A stretch of 64,000 nucleotides of DNA from PALSA-1006 sp041660815 (GTDB taxonomy: Bacteria > Pseudomonadota > Gammaproteobacteria > Burkholderiales > Gallionellaceae): assembly GCA_041660815.1 (NCBI GenBank), contig JBAZVN010000009.1, positions 92,022 to 156,021 on the forward strand, read 5' to 3'. Positions 61,301-64,000 of this stretch are shown in pieces (the first letter of the stretch is position 1; every line of letters begins with the position of its first letter). A program made the position numbers and the translations under genes. Below the pieces are notes generated by a model. That model had not been told where the DNA came from. It saw only the letters and a program-made list of their open reading frames with translations, and made no database searches.

Positions 61301-63474
61301 TCCAACAGGGCATCCGGCGTGTTCTGCAATAGCAGGTTTCCCACCTTAAAATGGGTGGCGATTTTCTCTTGCGCAGTCAGCAGATCATAGGCGGCTTGCT
61401 GGATGCGGTCGTGCAGAAAACGGTATTGCACCCCGAATTCCCGTGGATCAGCATCTCCGGATGCTGCGCGGTTGCCGAAATACTTGTATTCGCTGCCGAT
61501 AGGAATAATCAGCATGGCCTGCAAAGCGACACGAAAATCATCCGCAATGGCATCCCGCGATTTTTCGCTGACTACCGACAACACATCCAGCGTGAACTGG
61601 TTGCCGATGCAGGCGGCGAGATTCAGCAGATGTTGCGTGGCCGCAGGGAGTATGCGGATATTCTCGCTCATCAACTCGACGACATTATCGGCAATCCCGA
61701 CCCGTGCTATCCGGGCGATATCCCAAACCCAATTGCGCTGCAACTGATCGTAGCTTATCAGCCGAGTGTCATGCAGGTTCTTCAGAAGCTGGTTAACGAA
61801 GAACGGATTGCCGTCCGTTTTCCGGTAGATGAGTTCTGCCAGCGTTTGCGCCTCACCGCTTGGACGATTCAGAGTATCGGCGACAATTTGGCAAACAACT
61901 TCCTGTGAAAGAGGGTGCAGCGGAATTTCGGCTATCCATACGTTGGCCTTGTTCATGCGCTCCAACGTCAGTTGCAGGGGATGCGCGGCGTCAACCTCAT
62001 TCTGGCGGTAAGCACCGATAATTAACTGGTGCGTGCAGCCGGGAGCGGAACTCAATAATTCCAGCAGGTTCAGCGAGGGATGGTCAGCCCATTGCAGGTC
62101 ATCCAGAAACAGCGTCAACGGGTGCTCGGCTTGGGCAAAAACTTGCACGAAATTGACGAAGTAATAATTGAAACGGTTCTGCGCTTCCTGCGGCGCCAGC
62201 GGTGCAGCTTGCGGATAGTCGCCGAGAATATGCCTGAGTTCCGGGATGACTTCCACGATGACCTGGGCGTTGTCTCCCAGCGCGTCAAGGATACGCTCGC
62301 GCCACCAAACAATGCGCTCGTCACTTTCCGTCAGTATCTGGTGCAGCAGATTCTGGAAAGCCTGGATCAGGGCGGAATAGGGAATGTTGCGCCGGTATTG
62401 ATCGAACTTGCCCGCGATAAAAAATCCCCTGCGCTTGGCAATGGGTTTATGTATCTCGTGGATGAGCGAAGATTTGCCGATACCGGAATAACCGGTCACC
62501 AGCACCACGCCGGGTTTGCCGTCGCATGCCCGCGCGTAGGCATCCATCAGACGCTGAAGTTCTGCATCGCGTCCATAAAGTTTGGCGGGAACGCTGAAAC
62601 GCTCGGAGGCGTCGTGTGCGCCTGGAACAAAATCCTCGGCAGGTGCGGCAGAGGCGAGCGCCTGCAGGCAGGTTTCAATATCTTTGCAAATACCGCGCGC
62701 GCTTTGATAACGATGCTCGGAATTTTTCTCGATCAATTTCGCCACGATACGCGCAGCAATAGGCGGAATAGAGGGGTCTTCGCTATGCAAACTCGGCGGC
62801 ACGGAAGCAATATGCAGATGCACCATTTCCATGCTGTCCTGCGCCTCGAACGGACGCCTGCCCAGCAGCAACTCATACAGCGTAATCCCCAGAGAGTAAT
62901 AATCGCTGCGGTAATCCACCGGTCGGTTCATTCGCCCGGTTTGTTCGGGTGAAATATAAGCCAGGGTGCCCTCCAGTTGATCCGGGTGAATTAACTGCTG
63001 ATCTTCAAGGGAGAGCTGCGCAGCGTTACCAAAATCAATGATGCGGATTTCGCCGCTTTGCGGATGGATAAGGATGTTATTGGGGTTGATGTCCTTGTGG
63101 ATGATGCCACTGCTGTGGATATCACCCAGAATCTCGCTGATGCGGTGCGCGATTTTCAGCTTGTCTTCGATAGGCAGTGAGTTTTCCGCAATCAGTGCCC
63201 GCAAAGGAATACCGCCAAAATCTTCCATGACAATGGCAAATGAGTTGCGGATTTTTTCCAGGCTATAAACCGAGATGACGCCGGGATGGGTGATACTTTT
63301 TACCAGCTCGTATTCATGCCGGATGCGCGCCAACTGCACCGGGGAGGGAAACTCGACATCCAAAATTTTAAGAATAACCCGCGCACTGTCGGATAGACGC
63401 ACCCCCCGGTAAATACCCGTTGGCGAACTTTGGGAAAGGTGCTCCGAGATAGCGTAGCCTTCTAATGCAATCAT
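58372..63474 (-). CDS. Ser/Thr kinase - AAA ATPase - GAF - GGDEF multidomain protein
   Basis: A 1700-residue cytoplasmic signalling protein. Residues about 5-270 are a Hanks-type kinase (K36; IIHKDINPNNI with D128; DFG 147-149). Residues about 295-560 are an AAA/STAND-like ATPase (Walker A GYSGIGKS, 328-335). A long helical, TPR-like region follows (about 700-1300), then GAF (about 1390-1520) and a GGDEF domain (about 1535-1700) with an intact active site GGEEF (1615-1619) and an RTGD inhibitory site (1606-1609) spaced five residues before it. Relatives usually end in a histidine kinase; here the output is predicted c-di-GMP synthesis. Transcribed alone; no signal peptide or membrane helix. 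Confidence 0.92.
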   Translation of the reverse strand: MIALEGYAISEHLSQSSPTGIYRGVRLSDSARVILKILDVEFPSPVQLARIRHEYELVKSITHPGVISVYSLEKIRNSFAIVMEDFGGIPLRALIAENSLPIEDKLKIAHRISEILGDIHSSGIIHKDINPNNILIHPQSGEIRIIDFGNAAQLSLEDQQLIHPDQLEGTLAYISPEQTGRMNRPVDYRSDYYSLGITLYELLLGRRPFEAQDSMEMVHLHIASVPPSLHSEDPSIPPIAARIVAKLIEKNSEHRYQSARGICKDIETCLQALASAAPAEDFVPGAHDASERFSVPAKLYGRDAELQRLMDAYARACDGKPGVVLVTGYSGIGKSSLIHEIHKPIAKRRGFFIAGKFDQYRRNIPYSALIQAFQNLLHQILTESDERIVWWRERILDALGDNAQVIVEVIPELRHILGDYPQAAPLAPQEAQNRFNYYFVNFVQVFAQAEHPLTLFLDDLQWADHPSLNLLELLSSAPGCTHQLIIGAYRQNEVDAAHPLQLTLERMNKANVWIAEIPLHPLSQEVVCQIVADTLNRPSGEAQTLAELIYRKTDGNPFFVNQLLKNLHDTRLISYDQLQRNWVWDIARIARVGIADNVVELMSENIRILPAATQHLLNLAACIGNQFTLDVLSVVSEKSRDAIADDFRVALQAMLIIPIGSEYKYFGNRAASGDADPREFGVQYRFLHDRIQQAAYDLLTAQEKIATHFKVGNLLLQNTPDALLDEEIFNIVNHFEISITLVSAPALRLRLAELSVKAAKRAKNAIAYESALKYITLAQKLLDGMVQAAQPLQFRILVERAECEHLNGHNEAAEKFYQQAQQSASNQDEQAVIFEAMIHFYTNTGNFKLAYHTGRKALKLFGISLPAGFIPPLFVADLVQAKWRMRGRKIDELIDMPLCQDDKLRTAMRLIGALLKAAYQIRPELCIANAVKAVNLSLKHGTMEDNAVAYVVFGGIFIGGVMGKHQAGYDFGKLALAMNDRFNNLKQRSEVNFVSAYFTDFWLQPAQHTEDYYRAAYESGLQTGDFFHLSCAACTLVESQYIRGVPLPEVKKLGGDYLAFMQRINSREAAGAITATLRAILNLEGVTQSPDSFGDSDFNEAQFVEHIQSFTSLHFSHFYFVNKMQTLYLWRNFGEALKLAQTSEKYLKYSLAMLHTVEHHYYHALILCAIYETDRNKSHLNQAKKILKKFEQWAQLNPANFAHKELMIRAEIGRLTSGGWEVADLYVRAIRSADENNHRQNKALANELAGRFFASRNIEAAARSHLREAYYGYKLWGAQGIADRLVQEFPQAASLRAQETLSGADISNRKTTLPPAARSTARPVSRDTTSSSRRKSSLDMETVIKSTQAISGEIKLEVLLQKLMKIMIENAGAEKGSFIRVAQGQLLVEAQGSVNREEVEILGGIPLDGAKLPASIIQYVAHLGESVVLNDAESDARFWDDPYVVRTRPKSLLCAPVVHQGHVIGVICLENNLTGGAFTPDRLELLQMLSAQAAISIENSLLYTNLEQRVQERTQELSLATEKLQAANEALEKLSYTDALTQVANKRHFQKIYEDEWKRAARSATQLTIMLIDIDCFKLYNDTYGHIEGDRCLKLVADTLGKVVSRTGDLVARFGGEEFIILLPHTQIDAARLIAARLVESVRELAIPHQTSLAGKEVSISLGLAQIIPQQEDDPNDFINTADQALYKAKMSGRNRFCES

Positions 63475-64000
63475 ATTTTCTGTGCTTTTGTTGAATTCTG
63501 GTTGGAGATATCCATGTGGTCAAGCACCGAATACGTGCCTGATAGGATAGGAAATTCAACTGTGCAAGTCAAATTAACCGTCCCAACAATTAACCGTCCC
63601 ACTTGCCAATCTGATTTTCATTGTCAAACAAGTTCCGCATCTCGCCCATTCTATTGATAAATTAATCGCGTCAACGCTAAACCTGACGCACCGGCTAAAT
63701 CCACGATGAGTAAATGATTACTCATCATCAAGTGACGCACTGATCGAACTCGATTCGGTACAAGCTGTGACGTACTTATCTCATTCTGGATCGCGGGAAA
63801 AGCTAGAACGAGTTGCCTCAATCCGTCAGGAATAATTAGAATATTAGCGAACTCACTCTGGGATAGAATTGTGTCTGTGGAACTACCGGCAATTCCGTGT
63901 AATTTGTGCAACTCATTTTTTGGATAGATTCTTGATGCAAGCAAGTGCAGCGATCTCTGACCAACCCGCACCTGATATTAGCGGTGTCAATTTTGTCCCC
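63475..64000. other. Upstream gap with a short unassigned frame
   Basis: No family-level gene was recognised. A 106-codon minus-strand frame (63651-63971) is open but its product resembles no known protein. Two direct copies of AATTAACCGTCCCA are found near 63570-63605. The region probably contains the promoter of the kinase gene; right boundary is the window end. Confidence 0.35.

Noticed and set aside
63651..63971. 106-codon minus-strand frame near the window end
   Set aside because: No family, no ribosome site, unclear codon use; kept only as a note on the gap.

Overview
The window looks like a chromosomal segment of a betaproteobacterium, most likely Nitrosomonadales and perhaps Gallionellaceae-like. 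This is inferred from the gene complement (DUF2288, histone-H1-like Ala/Lys/Pro repeats, a monofunctional RelA, MetX/MetW, GatCAB, a full mre/mrd cluster, several chemoreceptors); no 16S or marker search was possible. Coding density is high, with long co-directional runs. No rRNA, tRNA or CRISPR array was seen.

Region by region: 1-10.4 kb is a minus-strand motility block with cheV (cut by the window edge), four methyl-accepting chemotaxis proteins (one Aer/PAS type, one four-helix-bundle type, two paralogs with a periplasmic CxxCH haem-c motif) and motA-motB. A sigma-28-type promoter precedes the haem-MCP pair. 10.6-20.7 kb holds pabB, an H1-like protein with eight 13-residue repeats, DUF2288, DUF302, a thioredoxin-like protein, a two-domain polyphosphate:AMP phosphotransferase, sixA and hrpA. 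20.7-29.3 kb is an accessory, defence-like island: hipB with hipA cut off after 22 codons by a palindromic element; a plus-strand three-gene cassette (Mrr-like nuclease/SF2 helicase with seven HA repeats, an AbiGi-family protein and a DUF3223 protein); an Abi_C-type gene lying between two partial copies of higA; an addiction module; and a chimera of EAL-domain and ParE-toxin remnants.

29.3-42.4 kb is core again: relA (lacking its C-terminal ACT domain), rlpA, rodA, mrdA, mreD, mreC and mreB for cell shape (minus strand), and divergent gatC-gatA-DUF3050-gatB. 42.4-53 kb has pyrE, a DUF4124 protein, xth, a beta-propeller lipoprotein, gcvR and a run of small metabolic or unknown genes ending in a divergent cysteine hydrolase/GlxA-type regulator pair. 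53-58.2 kb is a minus-strand metX-metW-ampG-SMUG1-like unit, headed by a clear SAM-II riboswitch with a visible terminator/antiterminator, plus purT. 58.4-63.5 kb encodes a 1700-residue Ser/Thr kinase - AAA ATPase - GAF - GGDEF protein.

The most interesting elements are the nuclease-helicase/AbiGi/DUF3223 cassette (a candidate uncharacterised defence system), the REP-like element carried in frame inside that helicase, the SAM-II riboswitch with its own attenuator, the palindromic element that interrupted hipA, the haem-c chemoreceptor pair, and the kinase-diguanylate cyclase fusion.
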